A DNA stretch of 64,000 nt, from NCBI GenBank assembly GCA_018242605.1, contig JAFEBP010000004.1, forward strand, positions 218,355 to 282,354, written 5' to 3'. A program made the translations under genes and the position numbers. This document shows positions 46,511 through 56,962 of the stretch, piece after piece. The notes beneath the pieces are model-generated. The model searched no databases, was not told the origin of the DNA, and saw only the letters and a list, made by a program, of their open reading frames with translations. Within the stretch, counting starts at the first letter, position 1. Each line of letters opens with the position of its first letter. This stretch comes from Planctomycetota bacterium (GTDB taxonomy: Bacteria > Planctomycetota > Phycisphaerae > Phycisphaerales > UBA1924).

Positions 46511-47647
46511 CTAGCTCCTCGACATCACCTCGCCCGCCTGCGACATCACCGCCGACGCGACCGAGTTCGTGCCCAGGCCGCCCGTGAGCCGCACGATCGG
46601 CTTCTTCGCTCGTGTGCACGCGTCGGCCACGGCATAGCCGGTGGCGTGCCGCACCCAGCGGATCGCCAGCAGCACCAGATCAACGTCGGCCCGCTTGAGG
46701 TCCGCCTCGAACTTGAGCGCTGGGTTGGTCGGCGTGCTTCTGAGCCAGCGCAGTTCTCGCAGGCCCAGTTCCTGCTCCAACGCACGCCTTCGATCTTCAC
46801 GCACATCGCCGCCGATGAGCACCGCGATGCGCCCGTTCAGGAGCGCCGCGGCGGCGGCGCGAACATCGTTCGTGCCCTTGGGGTCCGCGTCGTGCCGCTC
46901 GTCGCTCTCGTCGAACGCGCGGGACACGGCCTCGATCAACCGCTCCGTGGCGACAGAGAGCGAGGCCTTCTTGGGCAGCACCGACATCGCGTAGTTGAGC
47001 ACTTCCTCCGCGTCGCCTTCGGCGGGATCGCCCCCGTCCTTCAAATACTCATCGAGGGCCTCGGCGATGCGGGCCACGTGCAACGCCGCGGCGTTGTCGT
47101 CTTTCGCCGCCAGGCACTTGTCCAGCTGGGAGCGGTGATAGTGCGCCTTCTGCATCGCCAGATCGGTGCGCGTGCGGGACTTGGGCGCGGATATTGGCGC
47201 AGGAGCAGCGGCAGCCGCTGGAACAGCCTGCTTTTCGCGGGGCGCTTTGGAGCGTGCGGATGCTTCATGTGTTGTGATCGGCGGCGATGCCGCAACGCCC
47301 GCGGCCCGCTGGGGCGGCCTGGAGATGCCCCCCGCCAGCAGCCCCGGTTCGTTCAACCCGTGGAGCATCTTGGTGATCAGGTCGGGATCGACAGGGCTCT
47401 TTGGTCTTGATGCGGGATCGGTCTTGAGATGGGGAGCGTTCGGCGAGGGGCTTGAGGCGGGGTTGGGGGTGGAGCTCGCAGGAACGCTGTTGGCCGGCGG
47501 CCTGGGGGGCGATTCATGGCGTGCAACGGATTCGAGCCACGCGGCGATCTCCGCCGCGAGTTCGCGGTGGCTAGGGCTTTTCCGCACCCACTGTTCCACC
47601 AGCGGGGCGGCGAGATCGATGATCCGGCGGAGGCGTTCGCGGTCCAT
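46511..47647 (-). CDS. DUF2325-domain protein
   Basis: 378 residues. An N-terminal ~45-residue helical part is followed by a Pro/Ser/Ala-rich disordered stretch (about 45-160) and a helical region (about 165-265). The last ~100 residues form a Rossmann-like DUF2325 domain: GRIAVLIGGDVREDRRRALEQELGL then ADVDLVLLAIRWVRHATGYAVADACTRAKKPIVRL. DUF2325 pieces often occur as stand-alone or in defence- or nucleotide-related contexts; biochemical function is unknown. Single gene, convergent with the MoxR gene and divergent from the serpin-like gene. Confidence 0.75.
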   Translation of the reverse strand: MDRERLRRIIDLAAPLVEQWVRKSPSHRELAAEIAAWLESVARHESPPRPPANSVPASSTPNPASSPSPNAPHLKTDPASRPKSPVDPDLITKMLHGLNEPGLLAGGISRPPQRAAGVAASPPITTHEASARSKAPREKQAVPAAAAAPAPISAPKSRTRTDLAMQKAHYHRSQLDKCLAAKDDNAAALHVARIAEALDEYLKDGGDPAEGDAEEVLNYAMSVLPKKASLSVATERLIEAVSRAFDESDERHDADPKGTNDVRAAAAALLNGRIAVLIGGDVREDRRRALEQELGLRELRWLRSTPTNPALKFEADLKRADVDLVLLAIRWVRHATGYAVADACTRAKKPIVRLTGGLGTNSVASAVMSQAGEVMSRS

Positions 47648-47761
47648 AAGGGGGACCTTACGCGAGAATTGTTCTCTGGGCGCGAACCAAGGGGTGTCCG
47701 GGGCGGTCTAAAGAGAGTGCAGCCGTGCGCGGGATGCTCGCAGCACACCGGAGAATCGACC

Positions 47762-48877
47762 ATGAAGACCCGAACCAAGATCGCAGCCCTAATCACCTCG
47801 GCCATCGCCGGAGCCGGCGCTCTCGCGCTGTCGGAGCCGCCGAAGCACGACGACATCCTCGGCAAACCCGGCATCGTGGCGAGCGATGCCGACAAGGACC
47901 TCAAGCACACCCGCATGGTCGGAGCGTACGAAACACCGCACGACCCGGGCACGAGCCTCATGTGGTGCGGCACGTTCCAGATGGCGTGGAACGAACTGGC
48001 CAACACAATGAACGGCGGTCCCGGCCCGCTCCGCCTGAAGCCTGATCACCCGCTGGCGGCGCAGCTCAACGGCAGCGCGGCCTCCAAAGCCGACCTGGAC
48101 GCCGCTTCGTACGTCGCGGACAGCGGGTTCGGCCGCGACGGCATTCTCGAGCGCATCAAGAAGTCACTCGCTGACACCTTCCACGGCGCGGCGTCGCCCT
48201 CGCTGCTGCCGCTCACCATGGAGGGGGACGACATCCTCGCGTACGCCTACCTGTTCAAGAATCTGGAGTTTGAATCCCCGTTCATCCGCGCCAAGGCCCC
48301 GATGAAGTTCGGGGATGCGAAGCTCAAGACCTTCGGGCTCTGGCACGACAGAGATCTGAAGGATTGGTACGCCGTCGCCAAACAGGTGGAAGTCCGCGAC
48401 TATCAATCACCCACGATGTGGGCGGTGGAACTCAAGAGCAAGTCCAAGGGAGACCGTCTCATCGTGGCGAGGCTGACGCCCGGCCGAACGCTCGCCGACA
48501 CGTGCAAGGCCGCGCTCGCGATGAAGTCTCCCGAGGCCATGCACTTCGAGGATGACGACACCCTCCGCGTGCCGTTGATGAACTTCGACGCGACGAGGAG
48601 TTTCAACGAACTGGTCGGGAAGATCGTGGAGGGCGCCAAGGGCGCCGGTCGGATCACGTTCGCCAAGCAGAACATCCGCTTTCGCCTCGACGAGCGCGGG
48701 GCGGTGCTCAAGTCCGAAGCGGCGATCGGTGTCACCGCGGCGGCCCCGATGCGGCCCAAGACTCCCAAGATCATGGTCTGCGACGGGCCGTTCCTCCTCT
48801 TGATGATCCGCGAAGACGCGGCGAACCCGTACTTCGCGATGTGGGTGGACAACCCCGAACTGCTCGAGAAGTGGTGA
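47762..48877 (+). CDS. Exported protein with serpin-like C-terminus
   Basis: 371 residues from ATG at 47762. The signal peptide is MKTRTKIAALITSAIAGAGA, cleaved near residue 20-24. The C-terminal region resembles serpins: DERGAVLKSEAAIGVTAAA (about 309-327) sits where the hinge and reactive loop lie, and CDGPFLLLMIREDAANPYFAMW (about 340-361) matches the serpin breach/signature 'PFLF-I---T--ILFMG'. Total length equals a serpin (350-400). The hinge is not the small-residue inhibitory type (it has L, K, E), so it may be non-inhibitory. The N-terminal half (MWCGTFQMAWNELANTM) is diverged. Alternative: unrelated protein with a similar end. Confidence 0.55.
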   Translation: MKTRTKIAALITSAIAGAGALALSEPPKHDDILGKPGIVASDADKDLKHTRMVGAYETPHDPGTSLMWCGTFQMAWNELANTMNGGPGPLRLKPDHPLAAQLNGSAASKADLDAASYVADSGFGRDGILERIKKSLADTFHGAASPSLLPLTMEGDDILAYAYLFKNLEFESPFIRAKAPMKFGDAKLKTFGLWHDRDLKDWYAVAKQVEVRDYQSPTMWAVELKSKSKGDRLIVARLTPGRTLADTCKAALAMKSPEAMHFEDDDTLRVPLMNFDATRSFNELVGKIVEGAKGAGRITFAKQNIRFRLDERGAVLKSEAAIGVTAAAPMRPKTPKIMVCDGPFLLLMIREDAANPYFAMWVDNPELLEKW

Positions 48878-49054
48878 AATCCGTGGGGATCGCTTTCCGG
48901 GCATCGAGCATCAGACGCGGGAAACCGCTCGGGCGCAAAGCGTCGAGACGCGGCGGAGGCCTGAACGCAGAACTCACCGGGTCGCCGCGGTTGCGGCGCG
49001 GAGCGGTCGGATCTCCCTGAGTTCAGAGCGATGAATCGCGTGCGACTTGCGCCG

Positions 49055-49093
49055 AAACAAAACGCCCCGGCGACGGAAGTCGTCGCCGGGGCG
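49055..49093 (-). terminator. Rho-independent terminator of the propeller-dockerin gene
   Basis: 13-bp perfect stem CGCCCCGGCGACG (49063-49075) with CGTCGCCGGGGCG (49081-49093), loop GAAGT. On the minus strand the stem is followed by TTTTGTTTC. It lies about 40 bp downstream of the gene at 49132-51600. The stem is also usable, without a T run, on plus after the serpin-like gene. Confidence 0.85.
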
Positions 49094-49131
49094 GGTGAGA
49101 TTCAGACCAAAACAAGGGTTGAGAGTTGGGC

Positions 49132-51600
49132 TCAGCTATCGCAGTTGCCCTGCTCCCAGAACGCGTAGAAGAAGGACACGTCCGCGCCATCGATGCCGCC
49201 ATCGAGGTTCACGTCGGCGCAGGGCAGGCCGTTCTCCCAATCCAGGAAGAACGCCGCGACATCGCCGCCGTCGACTCCGCCGTCCTGGTTGTAGTCCGCG
49301 GCGCAGACCGCGCAGGAGTTGTCGGGCGTGCAGGAGACGTTGAGCACGCCGCAGCCGACGTCTCCGAAGTAGCCGCCGACGCGGATGATGTAGATTCCGC
49401 CGACGGTGCCCTGGAACGTCACGCGGGAACTGACGCCGAACACGCCGCAGGCGTCGTCGTTGCAGCCCAGCGGATTGCCGGCGGGGCAGATATCTCCCTC
49501 GTATTGATAGACCGCGAGCTTGGAGTCGTAGCCGATGGGGCCGCAGGTGCTGACTTCGACCTGACCATCGCACGTGCCGAAGTAGTAGAACCAGACATCC
49601 GCCAGGATCTGCTGTTCGCCGGACACATCGGTGCAAAGACCCGAGGGCGAACCGTCGGTGGTGGCTCCGCGGTTGCTGAAGCCCACGGTGCCGTCAAAGA
49701 CCTGGATGGGCCGATTGCAGGAGTCGTTGGGAAGGCCGGTGACCGTCATCTGGAAGTTGCCGGTGAGGTTGTTGTAGCCGTTGACGCGGATGTAGTAGGT
49801 TTGACCGGCGACCCCCTGGAAAACGGCGGAGGATGTGAGGTTGCCGCCCGCATCGTCATCGCACGCCACCAGGTTCGCGACGGTGCCGGGGCACCCGGTG
49901 TGCACGGACACGGCGGTGTCGTAGTTGGTCGCGGCGCCGGAGGTGCTCGCGGCGTAGAACGCCGTGCAATCCGGGACGAAGGTGTACCAGACGTCGGGCG
50001 AGGTCTCAGATGCGGCGCAGTCGGCTGAACCATCGTTCGTCGCGTACGTCGTGTGACCGAAGACCGTCTGACCGTCCGCGACGGGAATGGCGTCGGCGCA
50101 GGAGTCGTTGATCGGCCCGACGAAAGCGAGGCCGCGGTTGTCGGCGAAGCCCAACTGGTCGGCCATATCGCCTACGGGCGTGCGAGCGCCGGTCGCGAGA
50201 TCGACCGTGTAGAGGCGAGAACTGATGTCGGAGATGAACATCCGGTGCAGAGCGGGCGAGTACCCCATCGCGAACGCCTCGCTGTTTGCGGCGCCGATGG
50301 GTGTAACGACCTGGGTGTCCACGTTGACGCTCTCAAAGAGCGCGGTTCCGTTTCCGGAGGAGTGGTACAGCAGCCCGTTGGGATGGAACGCGATGGTCTC
50401 GCCATCGGCGCCGTTGCCGAGGGGGAACGCCACGGTCATGGCGGCGTTGGCGGTTGAAATACGGAAGAGGGTTTCGCGGGCCGTGCCGCCATCGCCGACA
50501 ACGCCGTAGAGCGTGCCATCGGCGCGGAAGGCGAGCGTTGCTACCGCATCGCCGAGCACGCCGACAGGGTTGGCGACGCCGGTGACGGGGTTGACGGTGA
50601 CAAGCATGCGCTCGCTGTTGGGAGCGCCCACCGCCTGAACCACCGCCCAGAGCGAGCCGTCGCTGGGTCGCGCCGCCAGCGCCAGGGCGCGACCGACGGC
50701 AACGCCGGGAATCGTCACCGGGACGATGTTGCTCAAATCTCCGTTAGCGGGGTCGATCTGGTAGATCCTGGTATTCTCAGGCGCGCCGAAGCCGTTGGAA
50801 ATGCCGTAGAGCGGCGCGGCGATGGGCTCCACGAACGCGATGCCGCGATTGTCGGCGTTTGGCAACTGATCGGACATGTCGCCCACGAGCGTGCGAGCGC
50901 CGGTCGTGAGATCGACCGTATAGAGAATGGAGCCGATGTCGGAGATGAACATCTGGCCGAGCGAGCGAGAATACCCCATCGCGAACATCTCACCGCTCGC
51001 GGTGCCGATGGGTGTGACGACCTGGGTGTCCACATCGACGCTCTCAAAGAACGCGGTTCCGTTTCCGGAGGAGTGATACATCAGGCCGTTGGGATGGAAC
51101 GCGATGGTCTCGCCGTCCGCGCCGTTACCGAGCGCGAAGGCCAATGTCATGGATGCGTTGGCGGTCGAAATCTGGAACAGAGTCTCGCGGGCGATGCCGC
51201 CGTCCCCGACGACGCCGTACAGGGTACCGTCCGCGCGGAAGGCGATCGTTGCTACGGCATCAGACAGCGGGCCGATCGGCGTGGCGATGCCGGTGGCGGG
51301 GTCGATCGTGGCAAGCACACGATCGGCGGTGCTGGACGGGCCTACTTGTACGACGGCCCAGAGCGAGTTATCGCTCGAACGGGCTGTCAACGAGAGCGCT
51401 CGGTTGACAATGAACCCGGGCATGGTGACAGGCACCAGGTTGGAGAGGTCGCCGTTCGCCGGATTGATCTGGTAGATCAAGGTGTTCGCCGGGTTGCCGA
51501 ACCCATTGGATATTCCGTACAAGGTCCGGGCTTGGGCGATGGAGCAGGCGATCGTCAGCAACAGACATGCAACCAAAATCGGTATCGGAGTTCGACTCAT
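49132..51600 (-). CDS. Secreted tandem-propeller protein with dockerin-type tail
   Basis: 822 residues from ATG at 51600. The signal (PILVACLLLTIACSIAQA) ends near residue 25. Residues 27-263 and 264-499 are two copies of a ~237-residue domain of beta-propeller or DUF4394-like type, each opening LYGISNGFG and containing FRADGTLYGVVGDGG, NGADGETIAFHPNGL and DMxDQL. They match in most positions over the whole length. Cys-containing beta domains follow, with YxTxVSVHTGCPGTVANLVACDDD, resembling PPC or CUB-like domains. The tail has two dockerin-like loops (YNQDGGVDGGDVAAFFLDW, VNLDGGIDGADVSFFY). Role probably recognition or adhesion at the surface. Single gene with its own terminator. Confidence 0.85.
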   Translation of the reverse strand: MSRTPIPILVACLLLTIACSIAQARTLYGISNGFGNPANTLIYQINPANGDLSNLVPVTMPGFIVNRALSLTARSSDNSLWAVVQVGPSSTADRVLATIDPATGIATPIGPLSDAVATIAFRADGTLYGVVGDGGIARETLFQISTANASMTLAFALGNGADGETIAFHPNGLMYHSSGNGTAFFESVDVDTQVVTPIGTASGEMFAMGYSRSLGQMFISDIGSILYTVDLTTGARTLVGDMSDQLPNADNRGIAFVEPIAAPLYGISNGFGAPENTRIYQIDPANGDLSNIVPVTIPGVAVGRALALAARPSDGSLWAVVQAVGAPNSERMLVTVNPVTGVANPVGVLGDAVATLAFRADGTLYGVVGDGGTARETLFRISTANAAMTVAFPLGNGADGETIAFHPNGLLYHSSGNGTALFESVNVDTQVVTPIGAANSEAFAMGYSPALHRMFISDISSRLYTVDLATGARTPVGDMADQLGFADNRGLAFVGPINDSCADAIPVADGQTVFGHTTYATNDGSADCAASETSPDVWYTFVPDCTAFYAASTSGAATNYDTAVSVHTGCPGTVANLVACDDDAGGNLTSSAVFQGVAGQTYYIRVNGYNNLTGNFQMTVTGLPNDSCNRPIQVFDGTVGFSNRGATTDGSPSGLCTDVSGEQQILADVWFYYFGTCDGQVEVSTCGPIGYDSKLAVYQYEGDICPAGNPLGCNDDACGVFGVSSRVTFQGTVGGIYIIRVGGYFGDVGCGVLNVSCTPDNSCAVCAADYNQDGGVDGGDVAAFFLDWENGLPCADVNLDGGIDGADVSFFYAFWEQGNCDS
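50104..50811 (-). repeat. Second copy of the internal domain duplication
   Basis: Encodes residues about 264-499 of the gene at 49132-51600, collinear with the copy at 50812-51522. At the DNA level long identical stretches remain (for example around the HPNGL and SSGNGTA codons), so the duplication is recent or kept similar by conversion. Confidence 0.85.
50812..51522 (-). repeat. First copy of an internal domain duplication
   Basis: Encodes the first ~237-residue propeller-like domain (residues 27-263) of the gene at 49132-51600. The second copy lies at 50104-50811. The two start at LYGISNGFG and are collinear with near-equal length, so they arose by in-gene duplication. Confidence 0.85.
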
Positions 51601-51892
51601 GACTCTCTCCATATTCGGGGTGTGTGCGCACGTCAATGTCACGCGTATGACCATCCCACCAAGCGTGCGCGTGCCCGAGTGTACATGAATGCCGCCCAGA
51701 ACGCAATACTAACTTCGCAAAATCTTCCGGACCTTGGCGATTTGACAGCAACGGCGCGGCATCCCGGAACGTCCGGCGACCTTGTCGCGACCGGACCTCT
51801 CCGCCCTGAACCGCGAGTCGCCATTGCGAGAAAGTGAAACTGGGGGACTTACCGCGGCGATTCGGGAATCGCCGGACTACCCGCAGGCTGGT

Positions 51893-53692
51893 TCAGGCGC
51901 AGGCCAGATCGGTCAGTTCCAGTTCCACTCGAGTGCCTCCGAATGTGGACACCACCGGGCACACGAGAGCGTCGATCCGCCCGCCCACGCGTACGCGGTC
52001 CAGCGCGTGCGCCCAGTTCCAACCGAACACCCGCACCAACCCGCCTGACGGCTCCTCTCCGGAGCCCACGAACATGGACAGATGCTTGTTGTTGCTGCCG
52101 AACGTGCCCGGGCGGCCGGCGACTCGCAAGCCGCGGAGCAGAAGGCGGACGCGGGGATTACAGCGGCCGAACGGCCCGAGCCGCTCCAACTGTCGCACTG
52201 GGGCCAGTGTGACCTCCGATAACGCGGCCTCGCAGTCGTAGGAAGATCTTCCCGTCAGCGCATCGGGCGCGATTCCCGCGTTGCAGACATCGATGAACGA
52301 ACGGGCGAAGGCGGGCAGTTGATCCGATGGCAACTTCATGCCCGCGGCCATCTCGTGCCCGCCGAACTGCGTGAGGTGCTGAGCGCAGCGGCTGAGCGCT
52401 CCGTGCAGATCGAATCCATCCACCGATCGCGCCGAGCCGTGGCACACGCCGTCCTTTTCACACAGCAGGATCGTGGGCCTGTGGTATCGCTCCACCAATC
52501 TCGAACAGACGATGCCCACCACACCAGCGTGCCACTCCGGGTGGGCGAGCACCACGGCGCGGGAATCGTCGCGCGTCATGCCCGCCGCCTCGGCCATCGC
52601 GGCGGCTTGCTCGAAGATAGCCCGCTCGGTGGCGCGGCGTTCATCGTTGAGGCGGGTGAGTTCCCTGGCGATCGCTTCCGCACGCGTGCCGGCCGCAACG
52701 GTGAGCAGTTCCACGGCTTCGCGCGCGTGGCCCATGCGTCCGCAAGCGTTGAGGCGCGGCGCGAGCTTGAAACCAACGTCCTCGGCGTTGACGCTCTCGC
52801 CATCCAGGCCTGACGCCTTGACCAGGGCGCGGAGCCCAGAGAACCTGGAGCTCTTGATCTTGCTGAGGCCGAAGCGAGCGATGACGCGGTTCTCGCCCAC
52901 CAGCGGCACGACGTCGGCGATGACGCCCAGCGCGGCGAGGGCGAGCATTTCCAGCAGCAGGGCCCGCAGATCGTCTCGCACCAGCGACGAACCGCACCAC
53001 ATGGTCGCCAGCCGCCACGCCACCTTGAACGCCACGCCCGCGCCGCACAGGTCGCCGAACGGGTAGGTTGAATCCGGCCGCCTGGGGTGCACCACGGCGT
53101 ACGCGCTGGGCAGTTCCGCCAGTGATTGCGGGGGCGTGTGGTGATCGGTGACGATGAGATCGACGCCAAGTTCCGCCGCGACGCGGGCGGGCTCAACGGC
53201 CGTGATGCCGCAATCGACCGAGACAATCACCTTCGCGCCGCCCGCGGCGATCTCGCGGATCGCGTCGGAGTTGATGCCGTAGCCCTCGTCGAGCCGGTGC
53301 GGGACGTAGCTGGTCACGGCGGCGTCGCGCCGGAGGGCCTTGATCGTGTGGTACAGGATCGCCGTGGCGGTGATGCCGTCGACGTCGTAGTCGCCGTAGA
53401 TCACGATCGGCTCGGAGGCCTTGATCGCCCCGATGATCCGCTCACAGGCGCGGTCCAGATCAGGGATGAGCGAGGGGTCGTGGAGTTGCTTGAGGGCGGG
53501 GCTGAGGAACTCGGCCGCGGCGTTGGGGTCGGCCAATCCGCGGGCGGCGAGCACGCGTGCGACGAGCGGGAGGGGTTCGCCCGCGCACACTTCCTCGCTG
53601 CGGCGACGCCACATCGAGGCCAGGCCGCGGGCGAGCGGGCCGGTCGGTGGGGTCGCGGGCGAGGGGGTTTGGGTGTGGGTTTCGGCGAGCAT
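51893..53692 (-). CDS. recJ: Single-stranded-DNA-specific exonuclease RecJ
   Basis: 599 residues from ATG at 53692; upstream frame looks non-coding. DHH phosphoesterase motifs: IVIYGDYDVDGITATAILY (motif I), VIVSVDCGITAVEP (motif II), DLIVTDHHTPP (motif III, DHH), and DHHA1-region VLAHPEWHAGVVGIVCSRLVERYHRP with the later GGHEMAAGM loop. It degrades 5'-ended single strands in recombinational and mismatch repair. Length is near the 570-600 of bacterial RecJ. Divergent from the cobalamin adenosyltransferase gene, 70 bp apart. Confidence 0.96.
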   Translation of the reverse strand: MLAETHTQTPSPATPPTGPLARGLASMWRRRSEEVCAGEPLPLVARVLAARGLADPNAAAEFLSPALKQLHDPSLIPDLDRACERIIGAIKASEPIVIYGDYDVDGITATAILYHTIKALRRDAAVTSYVPHRLDEGYGINSDAIREIAAGGAKVIVSVDCGITAVEPARVAAELGVDLIVTDHHTPPQSLAELPSAYAVVHPRRPDSTYPFGDLCGAGVAFKVAWRLATMWCGSSLVRDDLRALLLEMLALAALGVIADVVPLVGENRVIARFGLSKIKSSRFSGLRALVKASGLDGESVNAEDVGFKLAPRLNACGRMGHAREAVELLTVAAGTRAEAIARELTRLNDERRATERAIFEQAAAMAEAAGMTRDDSRAVVLAHPEWHAGVVGIVCSRLVERYHRPTILLCEKDGVCHGSARSVDGFDLHGALSRCAQHLTQFGGHEMAAGMKLPSDQLPAFARSFIDVCNAGIAPDALTGRSSYDCEAALSEVTLAPVRQLERLGPFGRCNPRVRLLLRGLRVAGRPGTFGSNNKHLSMFVGSGEEPSGGLVRVFGWNWAHALDRVRVGGRIDALVCPVVSTFGGTRVELELTDLACA

Positions 53693-53762
53693 GTGGCCGT
53701 CCGTGGCGTACCGTCTGAGCGTACGCCCACGCCGCGAGCATTCCACACTGGAAGAGAGCAAC

Positions 53763-54353
53763 ATGGTCCGACTTACCAAGATTTACACAAAGACAGGCGA
53801 CGACGGCACGACGGGGCTGGTGGGCGGCCGGCGGGTCCGCAAGGACGATCTGCGGGTGGAGGCCTACGGCACGGTGGACGAGGCCAACGCCGCCCTGGGG
53901 GCGTGCATCATCGAGAACGACGGCACGGAGGCCGCCGGGATCGTGCGGCTTCTCACCGTCATCCAGAATGACCTGTTCGATCTTGGCGCCGACCTGGCCA
54001 ACCCGATCACCCCGGACGAGAAGCCGGGTCAGGCTCTTCGCATCGTGCCCGAGCAGACCGCGCGGCTGGAGAAGGACATTGATCAGTACAACGAACGCCT
54101 CAAGCCGCTGAACAGTTTCGTGCTGCCGGGAGGATCGCGGCTTGCGTCGGCCTTGCACATCGCCCGGACGGTGGTGCGCCGGGCGGAGCGGGTGGCGGTG
54201 TCGCTGGCCGCGGCAGAGCCGGAGGCGACCAGCCCCGAGGCGATCAAGTATCTGAACCGGTTGAGCGATCTGCTCTTTGTGCTGGCCCGCGTCTCGAATG
54301 ACCTGGGTGGGCGGGATGTGCTGTGGATTCCGGGGCAGAGCCGCGGCGGGTAA
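53763..54353 (+). CDS. Cob(I)alamin adenosyltransferase, PduO type
   Basis: 196 residues. N-terminal IYTKTGDDGTTGLVGGRR is the PduO-type nucleotide loop. ALHIARTVVRRAERVAVSLAA and YLNRLSDLLFVLARVSNDLGG are the helical-bundle signature with the Arg/Glu active site. It converts cob(I)alamin to adenosylcobalamin. The closest named group is MMAB/CobO-PduO type. It opens its own unit; sucC follows 53 bp later, so methylmalonyl/succinyl-CoA metabolism is a plausible shared theme. Confidence 0.94.
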   Translation: MVRLTKIYTKTGDDGTTGLVGGRRVRKDDLRVEAYGTVDEANAALGACIIENDGTEAAGIVRLLTVIQNDLFDLGADLANPITPDEKPGQALRIVPEQTARLEKDIDQYNERLKPLNSFVLPGGSRLASALHIARTVVRRAERVAVSLAAAEPEATSPEAIKYLNRLSDLLFVLARVSNDLGGRDVLWIPGQSRGG

Positions 54354-54406
54354 AGGGGCGTTCGCGGGCTCGCTCCGGGGGGTCCGCGGCACGTACCATC
54401 GGGCCT

Positions 54407-55672
<1,266 letters not shown>

Positions 55673-55712
55673 TCGCGGCGGTTGGGACCGACCGGTGTTC
55701 TAGAATTTCCTG

Positions 55713-55741
55713 AACCCGCCGCTTCATGCGGCGGGTTTTTT
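55713..55741 (+). terminator. Rho-independent terminator after sucC
   Basis: Stem AACCCGCCGC (55713-55722) with GCGGCGGGTT (55728-55737), loop TTCAT, T run to 55741. It lies 41 bp after the sucC stop. Confidence 0.92.
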
Positions 55742-56407
55742 GTTGCGCCGGGGTTGGATGAAGTTTTGGTGCGGAGCACGGAAGGGCGGCGAGGCGGGGC
55801 TCTGGGAGGTAGTGTGGAGAGGTGCGGTTGAATTTTTGGTGGCGTGTGCAGGCGACGCGGGATGGGGCCGGGGGGCACGAGAGGCTGTAACTGGCGATGG
55901 ATTCGAGCGGTTGTGATCGCGGGTGCCGATGAACTTTTGGTGCGGAGCACGGAGGGGGCCGCGGGGCGGGGTTCTGGGGGTGGTGTGGAGAGGTGCGGTT
56001 GAACTTTTGGTGGCGTGCGCACGCAGCGCGGGATGGGGCCGGGGGGCACGGACGGCTGTAATTTCTGATGAATACGAGCGGTTGTGGTCGCGGGTGCTGA
56101 TGAACTTTTGGTCGCTGTACACGCACGCGAAGCGGAGGTTATAGGGCGTTGCGAAGGTTGGGAAGGGGGCTCGCGATTGACCTGCGGTGGCGATGTTCTG
56201 TTGTCAAAGAACCCGTCCGTTGGCGGTTACGCCGGGGTTGGCGGTGGGTTCGCGGGATTGATTGGAACGACCATCGATGTGCGCACGCGGGCGGCGTTGC
56301 CGGCATGGGGACTTTGAACCGCTTGTGGTCCTCACAGCGCGCAGCGACGCGCGCACACGGCTGGGAGATACTGTTCACGGTTACACCACCCGGGCACAGG
56401 AGCGCAC
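55742..56407. other. Repeat-bearing region with no confident gene
   Basis: Between the sucC terminator and the truncated AAA gene lie about 665 bp. The first half is taken up by the 171-bp tandem repeat (55757-56115). The rest (56116-56407) has no open frame with family resemblance. A small frame 55923-56144 encodes [14 protein letters not shown] residues straight from the repeat and is probably not a gene. Confidence 0.5.
55757..56115. repeat. 171-bp tandem repeat, 2.1 copies
   Basis: Units begin at 55757, 55928 and (partial) 56099, each with GATGAA(G/C)TTTTGGT; spacing is exactly 171 bases both times. Two full units are about 85% identical by eye. Inside each unit a diverged half-copy, GTTGAA(T/C)TTTTGGTGG, sits 70 bases in (55827, 55998). 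The unit length is 57 codons, so reading frames persist across copies. Function unknown. Confidence 0.85.
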
Positions 56408-56908
56408 ATGAGCGAGCGGATCGAGACTGTCGCGGAGGTTGTGAAGCGGGTGCTGCACTTGGCCGCGCAGAGAGAGGTCGCCGCCCGGGCCCTGCCGCAC
56501 GCGGCCCGGGGCCCGCACGTCATGATCATCGGTCACGCGCTGGACCTGCTCACAGTGAGCGCCTCGGTGGCGTCGGCGCTAGGACGGCCGATGATCCGCG
56601 TTGACCTGGGCGCTGTTGCTTCCAAGTACATCGGCGAGACGGAGAAGAACCTGTCGCGGTTGCTGATGCTGGCGGAAGCGGCGGGCGCGGTGCTGCTGTT
56701 TGATGAGGCGGATGCCCTTTTTGGCCGCCGCGGCGATGTGAAGGATGCGCACGACCGGTACGCGAACATCGAGGTGTCGTACCTGCTGCAGCGTCTGGAG
56801 ACGTTCGGGCCGCTGGTGATCCTGGGGGCGGCCCGGTGCGGGAATCTGGATGAGGCGTTTGTGCGGAGGTTGGATTGGGTGGTGGAGGTGGGCAGAGCGC
56901 GGGGTTAG
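56408..56908 (+). pseudogene. Truncated AAA+ ATPase, contractile-injection-system type, Walker A lost
   Basis: 166 residues (MSERIETVAEVVKRVLHLAA...). Residues around SKYIGETEKNLSRLL, LLFDEADALFGRR (Walker B) and DVKDAHDRYANIEVSYLLQR are near-identical to the AAA+ ATPases found in extracellular contractile injection systems (Afp15/Pvc15 type). The usual GPSGTGKT Walker A is replaced by GHALDLLT. Sensor 1 T-T-N is GAA (ILGAARCGN), and the protein stops after RRLDWVVEVGRARG, where homologs continue for 30 or more residues. So it is probably a dead remnant or a non-ATP-binding derivative. No other injection-system genes are nearby. The last 177 bp recur at 59260-59436. Translation may still occur, since the frame is open. 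Confidence 0.75.
56732..56908 (+). repeat. Copy 1 of a 177-bp direct repeat (AAA gene 3' end)
   Basis: Identical in length to 59260-59436 with about eight mismatches (about 95% identity) and no gaps. The repeat ends exactly at the gene's TAG stop in both. The bases upstream differ completely. Confidence 0.92.
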
Positions 56909-56962
56909 CGTCACGTTGGTAAACTGGGCACGTCCGCCGCGGTGGACCGGTTGGCCGCTGCG

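Noticed and set aside
55923..56144. Small frame in the 171-bp repeat ([10 protein letters not shown]...)
   Set aside because: Openness follows from the 57-codon period; no ribosome site or homology visible.
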